Below the pieces are notes generated by a model. That model had not been told where the DNA came from, did not search any database, and worked only from the letters and a program-made list of their open reading frames with translations. From Myxococcales bacterium (lineage in GTDB: Bacteria > Myxococcota > Myxococcia > Myxococcales > Myxococcaceae), in the NCBI GenBank assembly GCA_030681895.1, contig JAUXRI010000022.1, positions 1 through 64,000 of the forward strand: 64,000 nucleotides of DNA. Reading direction: 5' to 3'. This document shows positions 52,165-59,884 of this stretch, piece by piece. Numbering within the stretch: position 1 is the stretch's first letter; each line of letters begins with the position of its first letter. The position numbers and the translations under genes were made by a program.

Positions 52165-53697
52165 CTACGCCAACAACCCGCGTTGTGACGCCACCATCGC
52201 GGCGCCGGCGCGCGTGTCGACGCCGAGCTTCTCGTAGATGTGAATCGTGTGGTGCTGCACCGTGCGCGGCGAGAGGCCCAGCGCCACGGCCACCTCTTTG
52301 TTCGTCTTGCCCCGCGCCACGAGCCGCAGCACCTCGAGCTCGCGCTCCGACAGCGACGACGCCGGCCTCGGCTTCGCCGAACGTTCGCCCATCACCGACA
52401 GCACCGCCTCGACGACCTCACCGTCGAGCTGGCCGGACTTCACCATCGCGCGCAGCTCCATGGCCGCGCCGGCCGACGTCATCGCGGGCCGATGCGGGCG
52501 GTCCTTCACCAGCGCCGACGCGACGTCACACACCGCGAGAATGCGCGCTGGCCGTCCAATGGCACCACCAGAGGAGCCCCGATGATACCCGCCCCCGTCG
52601 AGGCGCTCATGGTGCGCACCTGCCACCTTCGCCACCGCGCTCAACGGAGCGGCCCCCGCCAGCACACGCTCGGTGAAGAACGCATGCGCCTTCGCGCGCT
52701 CGCGCTCCGTCGGTCGATGCACGCGCGCCATCGTCCAGATGCTGGTCGGCACCGCCACCTGCCCGAGGTCGTGCAGGTGCGCCGCGCGGCTGAGCGTCGT
52801 CACCTCGTCGGCCGGGAGCTGGAGCGTGGCCGCCACCTGCCTGCACCACGCCGCCACCTCACGAGCGTGCCCGCGCGTGTGAGGTGCCTGCAGGTCCGCG
52901 AAGTCTCCGAACGCTTCCGCCACGTCGTCGAGCGTCGTCGGGAGCGACTGTCTCTCGGCGAAGCGCAGCACCGCGTCGTGCTTCTGCCCGAGGTACTCCG
53001 CCGGCGACGAGAGCTGCTTCACCAGCGCCACCGCCCGCTTCACGAGCGCGGGGTCCAGGGCCGTGCCCGCGCGCGCCTGGAGCACCTCGGTCGCCCGCAC
53101 CGGCCCACCCTCGAGCGCGAAGACCGTCGCCACGTGCGCCACCGTCGCTACCCGCCCCGCGCTCGACAGCGACGCGCCGCCCCACCCATGAGGCGCGCCC
53201 GTGCCGTCGTAGCGCTCGAACACCTCGTCGAGCGCGCGCGTCACCTTCGGCCCCAGCTCGAGCCCCTCGGACAAGAGCCGCGCCGCGCCACACGCCTCGA
53301 GCGTCAGCGCCGCCTCGAGGTGCTGGCCCTTCGCCGCCAGCTGAACGACCCCTCGACTCTTCCCGAACACGCCCTGCCCCGCGTCTGCGACGGCCGCCAG
53401 CACGTCGAGCGCGCGGCTCGAGTCGCGCCGGTGGAGGCCCCGCCGCAAGGCGATGTCGTCACCCGCCACCTCGGCCTCGACGCTCGCGTACGCCGTACAG
53501 CCCAGGTGCCGCAGCATCGCCGCCAGGAGCGCCGCCCACTGCTCGTCCTCCGGCAGGCCCGCGTCCTTCGCGAGCTCCCACGCGAACGTCGCCGCCAGCA
53601 CGCTCTTGTCCTCGGCGAGCCCGTTGGCGAGATCGAGAATGACGGACAACGCCGACAAGCACTCGAACGCGGGGTTCACGGGCGTAGAGTCGGTCAC
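52165..53697 (-). CDS. HD-GYP phosphohydrolase fused to LuxR-type DNA-binding domain
   Basis: A 510-residue regulator from GTG 53697 with AAGGAG on the correct side. Two HD-GYP-like halves: the first (about 40-215) has a degraded HD (LRHLGCTAYA) and RYDGTGAPHGW; the second (about 255-430) retains HLHDLGQVAVP and HHERLDGGGYHRG, with GYH for GYP. A LuxR-type HTH follows near 445-505 (LSERELEVLRLVARGKTNKEV and GLSPRTVQHHTIHI). HD-GYP domains hydrolyse cyclic di-GMP or related signals, so the protein may link nucleotide turnover to DNA binding. Its start codon lies 2 bases from that of the divergent gene. Confidence 0.88.
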   Translation of the reverse strand: MTDSTPVNPAFECLSALSVILDLANGLAEDKSVLAATFAWELAKDAGLPEDEQWAALLAAMLRHLGCTAYASVEAEVAGDDIALRRGLHRRDSSRALDVLAAVADAGQGVFGKSRGVVQLAAKGQHLEAALTLEACGAARLLSEGLELGPKVTRALDEVFERYDGTGAPHGWGGASLSSAGRVATVAHVATVFALEGGPVRATEVLQARAGTALDPALVKRAVALVKQLSSPAEYLGQKHDAVLRFAERQSLPTTLDDVAEAFGDFADLQAPHTRGHAREVAAWCRQVAATLQLPADEVTTLSRAAHLHDLGQVAVPTSIWTMARVHRPTERERAKAHAFFTERVLAGAAPLSAVAKVAGAHHERLDGGGYHRGSSGGAIGRPARILAVCDVASALVKDRPHRPAMTSAGAAMELRAMVKSGQLDGEVVEAVLSVMGERSAKPRPASSLSERELEVLRLVARGKTNKEVAVALGLSPRTVQHHTIHIYEKLGVDTRAGAAMVASQRGLLA

Positions 53698-53699
53698 CC

Positions 53700-54236
53700 A
53701 TGGCTCCTTCGGAAACGAGATTGAGAGAGGTCTTCAACGTGCTCGAGCGTCACATCGAGCAGCGCTACGGCATTCCAGTTCGAATTCGCGACGTGCCCAA
53801 CCCCTTCACCGGCGACCTCGACGGCGCCGAGATTCACGTCGACTTCGCCGAAGACGTCGAGAGCGCGCTCTTCATCATCGCCCACCTCTTCGGCCACACC
53901 GTGCAGTGGAATACGTCGGAGGCGGCCCGCGAGCTGGGCTACCGCCTCTTCCCGAACCCGTCGGACGAGCTGCTCGAGCGACTCAAGGCGTACGAGCTCG
54001 AGGCCTGCCAGTTCTCGATGCAGCTCTTTCACGAGGCCGGCGTGAACGATCTCGACCAGTGGCTCTCCGACTACTCGACCTGCGACTTCGCCTATCTGGT
54101 CGACTTCTACCGGACCAATCAGAAGAAAGACTTCAGGGCGTTCTGGCGCGATGGAGCCCCGCTTCTGACTCCGAAGCCGATCCCCGACTTCCACCCGACG
54201 AAGTGGGTCTCGCGGTGGGCCGGAATCGTCGTCTAG
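53700..54236 (+). CDS. ImmA/IrrE-like protein with altered zinc motif
   Basis: A 178-residue protein. ATG 53700 has no obvious ribosome site; a GTG at 53739 preceded by gagagagg is a possible alternative that would leave 41 bases between the divergent starts. The central helix reads IIAHLFGHTVQW, similar to the ImmA/IrrE metallopeptidase HExxH helix but with Leu for the catalytic Glu. A downstream EACQFSMQLFHEAG resembles the family's E-x-x-A-x-x-F-A helix. The protein is therefore probably a non-catalytic relative, or zinc-binding only. Divergent from the HD-GYP/LuxR regulator. Confidence 0.6.
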   Translation: MAPSETRLREVFNVLERHIEQRYGIPVRIRDVPNPFTGDLDGAEIHVDFAEDVESALFIIAHLFGHTVQWNTSEAARELGYRLFPNPSDELLERLKAYELEACQFSMQLFHEAGVNDLDQWLSDYSTCDFAYLVDFYRTNQKKDFRAFWRDGAPLLTPKPIPDFHPTKWVSRWAGIVV

Positions 54237-54386
54237 CCCTCGTAAGCACTCACTTTCACGGCAGGGGAGTCTCTTTGCGCGTGAGCCCAGCCCCGAGTGT
54301 CTTCCGGGTGCGCACATCAGGGGTGGGGCACTGGATCCAGAACCCCACCTTGTCGTAGGTGTACGTACCTCATGAGGGAGCCCGGG

Positions 54387-57300
54387 ATGACGACCAAATC
54401 AGTGGCATTGCTCGTGTTGTCGGCCGCAGCATTTGCGGCCTGCGACGGCTGTAACAGCCGGCGCCCGGGGCTGCAGTCGAGCGTCGGCGAGCTTGCCCTG
54501 GTGTGGCAGGGCCCCGACTTCGCGCGCATGGTCGACCGCGATGCGAAGTACGACTTCGGCTACGCCCTCGTCGGCGAGACGCGCCAGGCCGTGGTCGTCG
54601 CGAAGAACGTCGGCACCGGCCCGCTGACCCTCACCGCGCTCGCGCGCCTCGAAGGCGATGAGGTGTCGATCGCGCCGCTCCTCCAGCCGACGGCGCCGTT
54701 CGCCGCTGAGTTCACCTCCAGGACGCTCACCGCCTCGGAAGAAGCCTCGTACGTGGTGACCTTCTCACCGCGCGGCGGCCGCTCGGCGTACTTCACCAAG
54801 CTGCGCCTCTACGCCGACGGCGCGCTCGAGACGGCCAGCACCGCCGACATCACCCTCGTCGCCAAGGGCGACCTCGGCAGCTGCGACCTGCCCCGCGTCA
54901 TCGACCTCGGCAACGTGCCGGTTGGCGACACCTTCGCGTCGGCCTTCAAGTTCAAGAACGCCACCATGCAGGACACCGAGGCCACCATCGGCGGCTTCGA
55001 GGGTGGCGACGCGGCGGCCTTCGGCTTCGGCGAGAACACCGCCGCCGGCAAGGTGCTGGTCGCGGCGAATGGCGAGACCACGGTCTTCTTCACCGTCAGC
55101 CCCACCGAGCAGCGCGCTTACGAGACGACCATTCAGCTCGCTGGCGCCGGCCCGTCGTGCGAGCCCGTCACCGTCGTCGTGAAGGCCAACGGCGTCGAAG
55201 ACGTCCTCTCGTGGACGCCGATGAACCTGCGCTTCGGCCTCGTCTCGCCCGGCTTCGAGCGTGAGATGCAGGTCGTCTTCACCAACACCGCGACCGGCCC
55301 CGTCGAGCTCACCAACATCACGGTCTCGAGCCCGCAGGACTTCTCGCACGTGGTGGCCCCCGGCGCCGACGACACCCGCCTCACGATTCCCGGCGGCGGC
55401 ATGCCCGTCTCGATGAAGGTCACCTGCTCGCCCGCGATGCTCGGCAACCGCTCGGGCACGCTCTCGTTCGACACCGGCCTGCGCAAGACGCCGCGTGGCT
55501 CCATTCAGCTCGACTGCACCGGCGGTGGCCCCAAGATTCGCGTCAGCCCGCGCCCGAACATCGCCTTCGGCCACGTGCCCTTCTTCCAGGGCAACCCGGT
55601 TCCCGCGACCCGCCGCATCAGCGTGCAGAACGTCGGCGTCGCGCCGGCGAACCCCGACCCGAGCTTCAACCTCCTCCTCGGGAAGATCGACATGGCCGGC
55701 ATGCCCGGTCAGGCGCCGATGTTCGAGCTCCGCCCCACGGGCACGGACACGCAGCCCGGAGAGTTCACCCTCTCGCTCGCGAGCTCCTATGACTCGCGCA
55801 TGGGCCTGCGCCCCGTCGCCGGTCAGAACGAAGTGACGCTGCAGGTCAGCCTGCTCCCCCGCACCTCGGGCCAGAAGACCGCCGACATCATCATCCACTC
55901 GAACGACACGGCCGAGCCCGACGTCACGCTGACCGTCACCGCCGACGTGCAGATTCTGCCCCCGTGCAACTACCGCATCAGCCCGCAGCTCGCGAACTTC
56001 GGCATCGTGCCCGCCGGCACCACGAAGGACCTGCCCGTCACCATCACCAACCTCGGCACGGGCCGCGGCGACAGCTGCTTCCTCTCGAACTTCGCCATCG
56101 CCATGGGCAGCGACCCCGCGTACGCCTTCGTCGGCACGCCGCCGGTCGAGAAGGAGCTCCGCGCGCAGGAGAGCTGGCAGCTCGTCATTCGCGTCGCGCC
56201 TCGCGGTCCAGCGCCCGCCACGCTCACGTCGCTCGCTGGCGTCGTCACCTTCGACGTCACGAACCCGCAGAACCCCCAGGGCCGCATCGACCTGCGCACC
56301 TCGGTCGGTCCGTCGTGCATCACCGCGACGCCTGACCCGCTCGACTTCGGCACCGTGAAGACCGTGCCGCCGCCGGGCATGCGCTGCTCGAGCCCCAACA
56401 AGACCATCACCGTCTACAACACGTGCAGCTCGCCCATCACGATTCGGGGCGTCTCGATGTCGGCGGCGGCTGGCCAGACGGCTGGCGGCCCGGCGTGCGC
56501 CGGAGGTCAGCCCTGCCCCGAGTTCTTCCTCGTGCAGAGCCCGATGATTCCCGCCGCAGGCCTCACGCTGAGCCAGGGCTCGATGCCCGTCACGCTTCAG
56601 GTGCGCTACTCGCCCATCGACCTCGGCTCGGACTCGGGCGCCATCGCGCTCGACGTCACGCAGTCGGGGCAGCAGGTGCAGTACCTGGTTGCGATTCAGG
56701 GCCGCGGTGACGTGGGTGGCCGGCAGACCGACACCTTCCAGCAGGACCAGCAGCCCCGCGCCGACATTCTGCTCGTCGTCGATGACTCGTGCTCGATGTA
56801 CGACAAGCAGACGAGCCTCGCGAACAACTTCACCTCGTTCATTCAGTACGCGGTGACGGCGAACGTCGACTACCAGATTGGCGTCGTCACCACCGACGTC
56901 GGGCAGAACGGGGTGCTCCGCACCACCACCGCTGGCGGCAAGTTCCTCGCGAACACGACGCCGAGCGTGCAGACACACTTCGCCAGTCTGGTTCGGGTCG
57001 GCACGCTGGGCAGCGGCAGCGAGCAGGCCCTCGAGTCCGCGACGCGCGCGCTGACCTCTCCGAACATCGCGGGCGCGAACGTCGGGTTCGTTCGCAACGA
57101 CGCGAACCTGGCCATCGTGGTGGTCTCCGACGCAGGCGACCAGTCGAACCAGCCAGTCAGCTACTACGAGAACCTGCTCATCAACGTGAAGGGCTTTAGC
57201 CGCCTGTCGAACTTCACCTTCTCGACCATCGGCCCGTTCCTGCCGACGGCACCGTCCGGCTGCTCCTACGACAGCCCGGCTGGCGCCACGCGGTACCAGT

Positions 57301-57590
57301 CGCTCATCACCCGTACCGGAGGCGTGCGCGAAGAGATCTGCAGCACCAACTGGTCGGCCGCGCTCCAGGGCCTGGGCCGCACCGCCTTCGGCTTCCGCAC
57401 CCAGTTCTTCCTCACCAACACGCCGGACCTCACCGGTGGCGGCAGCATCAACGTGCTCATCAACGGCACGCCGGCGCCTCCGTCGACGTACTCGTACGAC
57501 GCGGCGTCGAACAGCATCCGGTTCCAGCCGAACACCACGCCGCAGCCGGGCCAGACGCTGACCGTCGACTACGCGACGACCTGCTTCTGA
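54387..57590 (+). CDS. Large ASH-repeat (choice-of-anchor D) lipoprotein with C-terminal VWA domain
   Basis: A 1067-residue exported protein. The ATG at 54387 is preferred over 54372 because GAGGGAG at 54375-54381 is well placed. Lipobox FAAC (near 20). Residues 50-780 hold multiple Ig-like ASH/choice-of-anchor-D units (LDFGTVKTVPP, ANFGIVPAGTTKDLPVTITNLG, IAFGHVPFFQGNPV). A VWA domain follows from ADILLVVDDSCSM, with the MIDAS start Asp799-Ser801-Ser803, TDVGQNGVL and VVVSDAGDQS. It probably adheres to or binds partners at the cell surface through a metal site. A paralogue lies at 59885-63268 on the other strand. Confidence 0.85.
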   Translation: MTTKSVALLVLSAAAFAACDGCNSRRPGLQSSVGELALVWQGPDFARMVDRDAKYDFGYALVGETRQAVVVAKNVGTGPLTLTALARLEGDEVSIAPLLQPTAPFAAEFTSRTLTASEEASYVVTFSPRGGRSAYFTKLRLYADGALETASTADITLVAKGDLGSCDLPRVIDLGNVPVGDTFASAFKFKNATMQDTEATIGGFEGGDAAAFGFGENTAAGKVLVAANGETTVFFTVSPTEQRAYETTIQLAGAGPSCEPVTVVVKANGVEDVLSWTPMNLRFGLVSPGFEREMQVVFTNTATGPVELTNITVSSPQDFSHVVAPGADDTRLTIPGGGMPVSMKVTCSPAMLGNRSGTLSFDTGLRKTPRGSIQLDCTGGGPKIRVSPRPNIAFGHVPFFQGNPVPATRRISVQNVGVAPANPDPSFNLLLGKIDMAGMPGQAPMFELRPTGTDTQPGEFTLSLASSYDSRMGLRPVAGQNEVTLQVSLLPRTSGQKTADIIIHSNDTAEPDVTLTVTADVQILPPCNYRISPQLANFGIVPAGTTKDLPVTITNLGTGRGDSCFLSNFAIAMGSDPAYAFVGTPPVEKELRAQESWQLVIRVAPRGPAPATLTSLAGVVTFDVTNPQNPQGRIDLRTSVGPSCITATPDPLDFGTVKTVPPPGMRCSSPNKTITVYNTCSSPITIRGVSMSAAAGQTAGGPACAGGQPCPEFFLVQSPMIPAAGLTLSQGSMPVTLQVRYSPIDLGSDSGAIALDVTQSGQQVQYLVAIQGRGDVGGRQTDTFQQDQQPRADILLVVDDSCSMYDKQTSLANNFTSFIQYAVTANVDYQIGVVTTDVGQNGVLRTTTAGGKFLANTTPSVQTHFASLVRVGTLGSGSEQALESATRALTSPNIAGANVGFVRNDANLAIVVVSDAGDQSNQPVSYYENLLINVKGFSRLSNFTFSTIGPFLPTAPSGCSYDSPAGATRYQSLITRTGGVREEICSTNWSAALQGLGRTAFGFRTQFFLTNTPDLTGGGSINVLINGTPAPPSTYSYDAASNSIRFQPNTTPQPGQTLTVDYATTCF

Positions 57591-57801
57591 GTTCCACCTC
57601 GGCCCGTTGAGTCATCGGCTCCGGGCAACCGTGGCCGTGCAGGGTCGTGCCGAGCACGGAGCACGTCGCTCGCGCTGGCCGTCGGCTCCTGAGTTCGACC
57701 TGCGGTCCTCTCACGGCAAGCGCACCGGTGCAGGCCGACCGTCTTCCGTCTGGCGTGCAGGTGACAGCGCCGCGCGCACGTCACCAGCAGGTGCGCGCAC
57801 G

Positions 57802-58701
57802 TCACCGCCCGAGCAGGCGCTTCCACCACGGTCTCGACGGCGCGAGGTTGACTCTCGGAGCTGGCCTGACCTGCGACGGCACGGGCTGCCGTGGCCTCGG
57901 CGGGGCCGCGACTGCGCCACGCACACCCGGGCCGTCGGGCTCCACCAGCTCGCCGTCCCACGCCTCGTCGTCGATTCGCACCGAGGCACAGACGCCCTCC
58001 CGAGCGAGCCGAAGCGCGGCAGCTTCATCGGTGACTCGCACCACCACCTGACGGCAGGTCGAACAGACCCGCTCCGTCGCCGAGTCGGTCTCCAGCATCT
58101 CGTCCCATGCTCTGGGGCACCGGAACGCCCAACGCACGCCGGAGCACCCCGCGATGTCGCGACCCACGAGGTAGCGGAACGTGGGACCCACCACCGACGA
58201 GAGCGCACGGAGCCGGCGCACGCCGTCGAGAAACTGCGTCGTGTCGACCTCACCGAAGCCCTGCAGCTCGAGCTCGAGCCGCACGTACTCTGCCTCGGCC
58301 ACCGCGCCGACCTCTTCGAGCACGTCGCACAGCACCAGCCTCGTCGCCGCGGGGTCGTCGGCGCGAATGGCGTCGATGGCCGTCAGCACTCGTGGTGACG
58401 GCAACACCCGCGAGCGGGCGTCATCGACGCGAAAGAGCACCACCTCGAGCACGCCTCCGGGCGCGGTGACGAGAAACGGGACCGTGAGCGAGGCCGGTTC
58501 GCGCTCGTCGGGGACCTGGACCTGCACCCTCGCGTCGCCTCGGAGGAGCGCCACGTGGCCCACGCCGCGGGGACTGACGCTGGCGCCGAAGACCTCGAGG
58601 CCAAACCCCGAGAGCTCCACCGCGTCTCCGCTGGCAACCCGTACGTGCCAGCCCCGTGCGCCGCGCAGGCGAGCCATCATCACCAGCGGTCCCACCGGCA
58701 T
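57802..58701 (-). CDS. Repeat-companion domain (TIGR02996-like) protein with Cys motif
   Basis: A 299-residue cytoplasmic-looking protein. The central part carries the repeat-companion motif TRLVLCDVLEEVGAVAEAEY, then VRLELELQGFG (near 119-150), common in Myxococcota and Planctomycetes. A C-terminal part with RCPRAWDEMLETD and RVCSTCRQVVVRV (near 193-225) resembles a small Cys-based zinc site found in related proteins. The end is Pro/Arg-rich. The N-terminal 100 residues are beta-rich and could be an FHA-like or other sandwich, but I see no firm motif. Start 58701 has no ribosome site; a Met at 58680 is possible. Confidence 0.72.
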   Translation of the reverse strand: MPVGPLVMMARLRGARGWHVRVASGDAVELSGFGLEVFGASVSPRGVGHVALLRGDARVQVQVPDEREPASLTVPFLVTAPGGVLEVVLFRVDDARSRVLPSPRVLTAIDAIRADDPAATRLVLCDVLEEVGAVAEAEYVRLELELQGFGEVDTTQFLDGVRRLRALSSVVGPTFRYLVGRDIAGCSGVRWAFRCPRAWDEMLETDSATERVCSTCRQVVVRVTDEAAALRLAREGVCASVRIDDEAWDGELVEPDGPGVRGAVAAPPRPRQPVPSQVRPAPRVNLAPSRPWWKRLLGR

Positions 58702-59089
58702 CGACCGAGTCTGCCATCAGTCAGGTGGTGCGTGCAGCGACGCGAGCGCTTGTCACCCAGCGCGACGTCGTCGCCGAAGAGCGCGCCCGGCGTGTCGTGC
58801 CCCGAGGCACCCCAGTCGCGCGCGAACTCGAGGTGCTGACGTTGATCGCGGCCCACCGGCACGAAGTCCCGCGTGTTTTCTGCCGCGAGCAACGACGACG
58901 GCGCCCGAGAGCGCTCAGGAATCTCGGTCGGCGCCCGCAACGACGCCTTGCTGGAGCTGGGGCTCCGTCTCGACCGCCGAGTCTGCGGCACCTTGCCTTC
59001 GGGCGGCTGCCAGCGGCCCATGCTGCGAAGCGCCGCGGTCCGAGCCGACTGGAAAACAGCGAAGTGCGCGAGGTGTCCTCAGCGCCACC
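58702..59089. other. 388-base intergenic region with decayed sequence
   Basis: Between the TIGR02996-type gene and a Cys-rich lipoprotein gene. Only the tryptophanyl-tRNA-synthetase-like fragment is recognisable. No terminator or promoter could be assigned. Confidence 0.5.
58815..58871 (-). pseudogene. Fragment resembling tryptophanyl-tRNA synthetase
   Basis: On the minus strand this segment reads RDFVPVGRDQRQHLEFARD. VPVGxDQxxHLExxRD is a hallmark of class-I TrpS (the region after the ATP site). The frame either side is Arg/Ser-rich and does not resemble TrpS, and the continuous open frame is only 113 codons with no ribosome site. It is therefore best read as a short remnant of a trpS gene or paralogue. 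Confidence 0.5.
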
Positions 59090-59413
59090 TCACTGCTGCA
59101 TCGGCTGCTCCTTGAGGGGCTCCGCGAGGCGGCACACCTTCCCGTCGGAGCCGTCTTCACACCGGAAGCCCTCGACGCAGTTCATGTCGCTCTCGCACGC
59201 CGGCAGACAGACGCGGCGCTTTCCCTCGGAGGAGCAGCGGTAGTCAGCCGGGCACGCCGCCATGTCGCAGACCCTCGTGCAGAGCTCGGCGCGGGAGCAG
59301 TAGCCCTCGGCCATGGCTCGACAGTCGGTGTGCTGGGCGCACCGGGTGCCCGTGGGTGGCTGCGGACACGCGAAGACCAGCGACGAGAGCAGGAGCAGCA
59401 GCACGCGCTTCAT
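59090..59413 (-). CDS. Cys-rich small lipoprotein
   Basis: A 107-residue exported protein: MKRVLLLLLSSLVFAC with lipobox VFAC. The mature part has 12 Cys in TRCAQHTDCRAMAEGYCS, LCTRVCDMAACPADYRC and KVCRL patterns that suggest disulfide-linked, EGF-like or knot folds. The start overlaps the stop of the upstream Cys-rich lipoprotein gene (ATGA), so both are made with it. Function unknown; it is likely to work with the VWA lipoprotein upstream. Confidence 0.78.
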   Translation of the reverse strand: MKRVLLLLLSSLVFACPQPPTGTRCAQHTDCRAMAEGYCSRAELCTRVCDMAACPADYRCSSEGKRRVCLPACESDMNCVEGFRCEDGSDGKVCRLAEPLKEQPMQQ

Positions 59414-59841
59414 TCGGGAGGCCCCACGCTTCGGTTCCCCTTGAACGGCGAGGGCCCGTAGAGATCGTAGTCACAGCCGCCGTCCTGCAGCGGGCACGTG
59501 TCCTTCTGGCAGTAGCCACCCAGACAGACCAGCCGGCGCGTCTCGGGGCAGTACCCTTCGTCCATCACCTCGGTGTACGTGCCGCCGTCGGGCAGGCGCA
59601 TGTATGGCACCGCGTCACTGCGGCACCCCTGCTCGACCTTCACCCAGCAGTCACTCGTCTGCTCGCAGGTGCGCGTGCAGACCTCGGCCAGCGGGCAGTA
59701 GTAGCCAGACGGACAGTTCTGTTTGCGGGGCTCGCATGGGCCGCCGGCAGGCGCCGGGCACGAGCCCTGGCCCAGCGGCGTCGCGCACGAGATGAACGCG
59801 AACACGCACCACCAGAATGCGCGCTGTGGAGTCGACCTCAC
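59410..59841 (-). CDS. Cys-rich lipoprotein
   Basis: A 143-residue protein. The GTG at 59841 is chosen because it gives a short export signal (QRAFWWCVFAFISC) ending in a lipobox-like FISC; no other in-frame start before it does. No strong ribosome site is visible. About 14 Cys, in patterns similar to the next gene (NCPSGYYCPLAEVCTRTCEQ, GYCPETRRLVCLGGYCQKD). It begins 43 bases after the large VWA lipoprotein, in the same orientation, and overlaps the following gene. Confidence 0.72.
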   Translation of the reverse strand: MRSTPQRAFWWCVFAFISCATPLGQGSCPAPAGGPCEPRKQNCPSGYYCPLAEVCTRTCEQTSDCWVKVEQGCRSDAVPYMRLPDGGTYTEVMDEGYCPETRRLVCLGGYCQKDTCPLQDGGCDYDLYGPSPFKGNRSVGPPE

Positions 59842-59884
59842 CGGCTCGAGCCTGGGAGCGATTGGTCGCTCCCGCAATTGTTCG

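Noticed and set aside
54765-56978. 737-codon open frame on the minus strand opposite the first VWA lipoprotein
   Set aside because: Composed largely of Arg, Gly, Asp and Val from G+C-rich antisense; no start context or motif. The plus-strand gene has clear signal, repeats and VWA domain.
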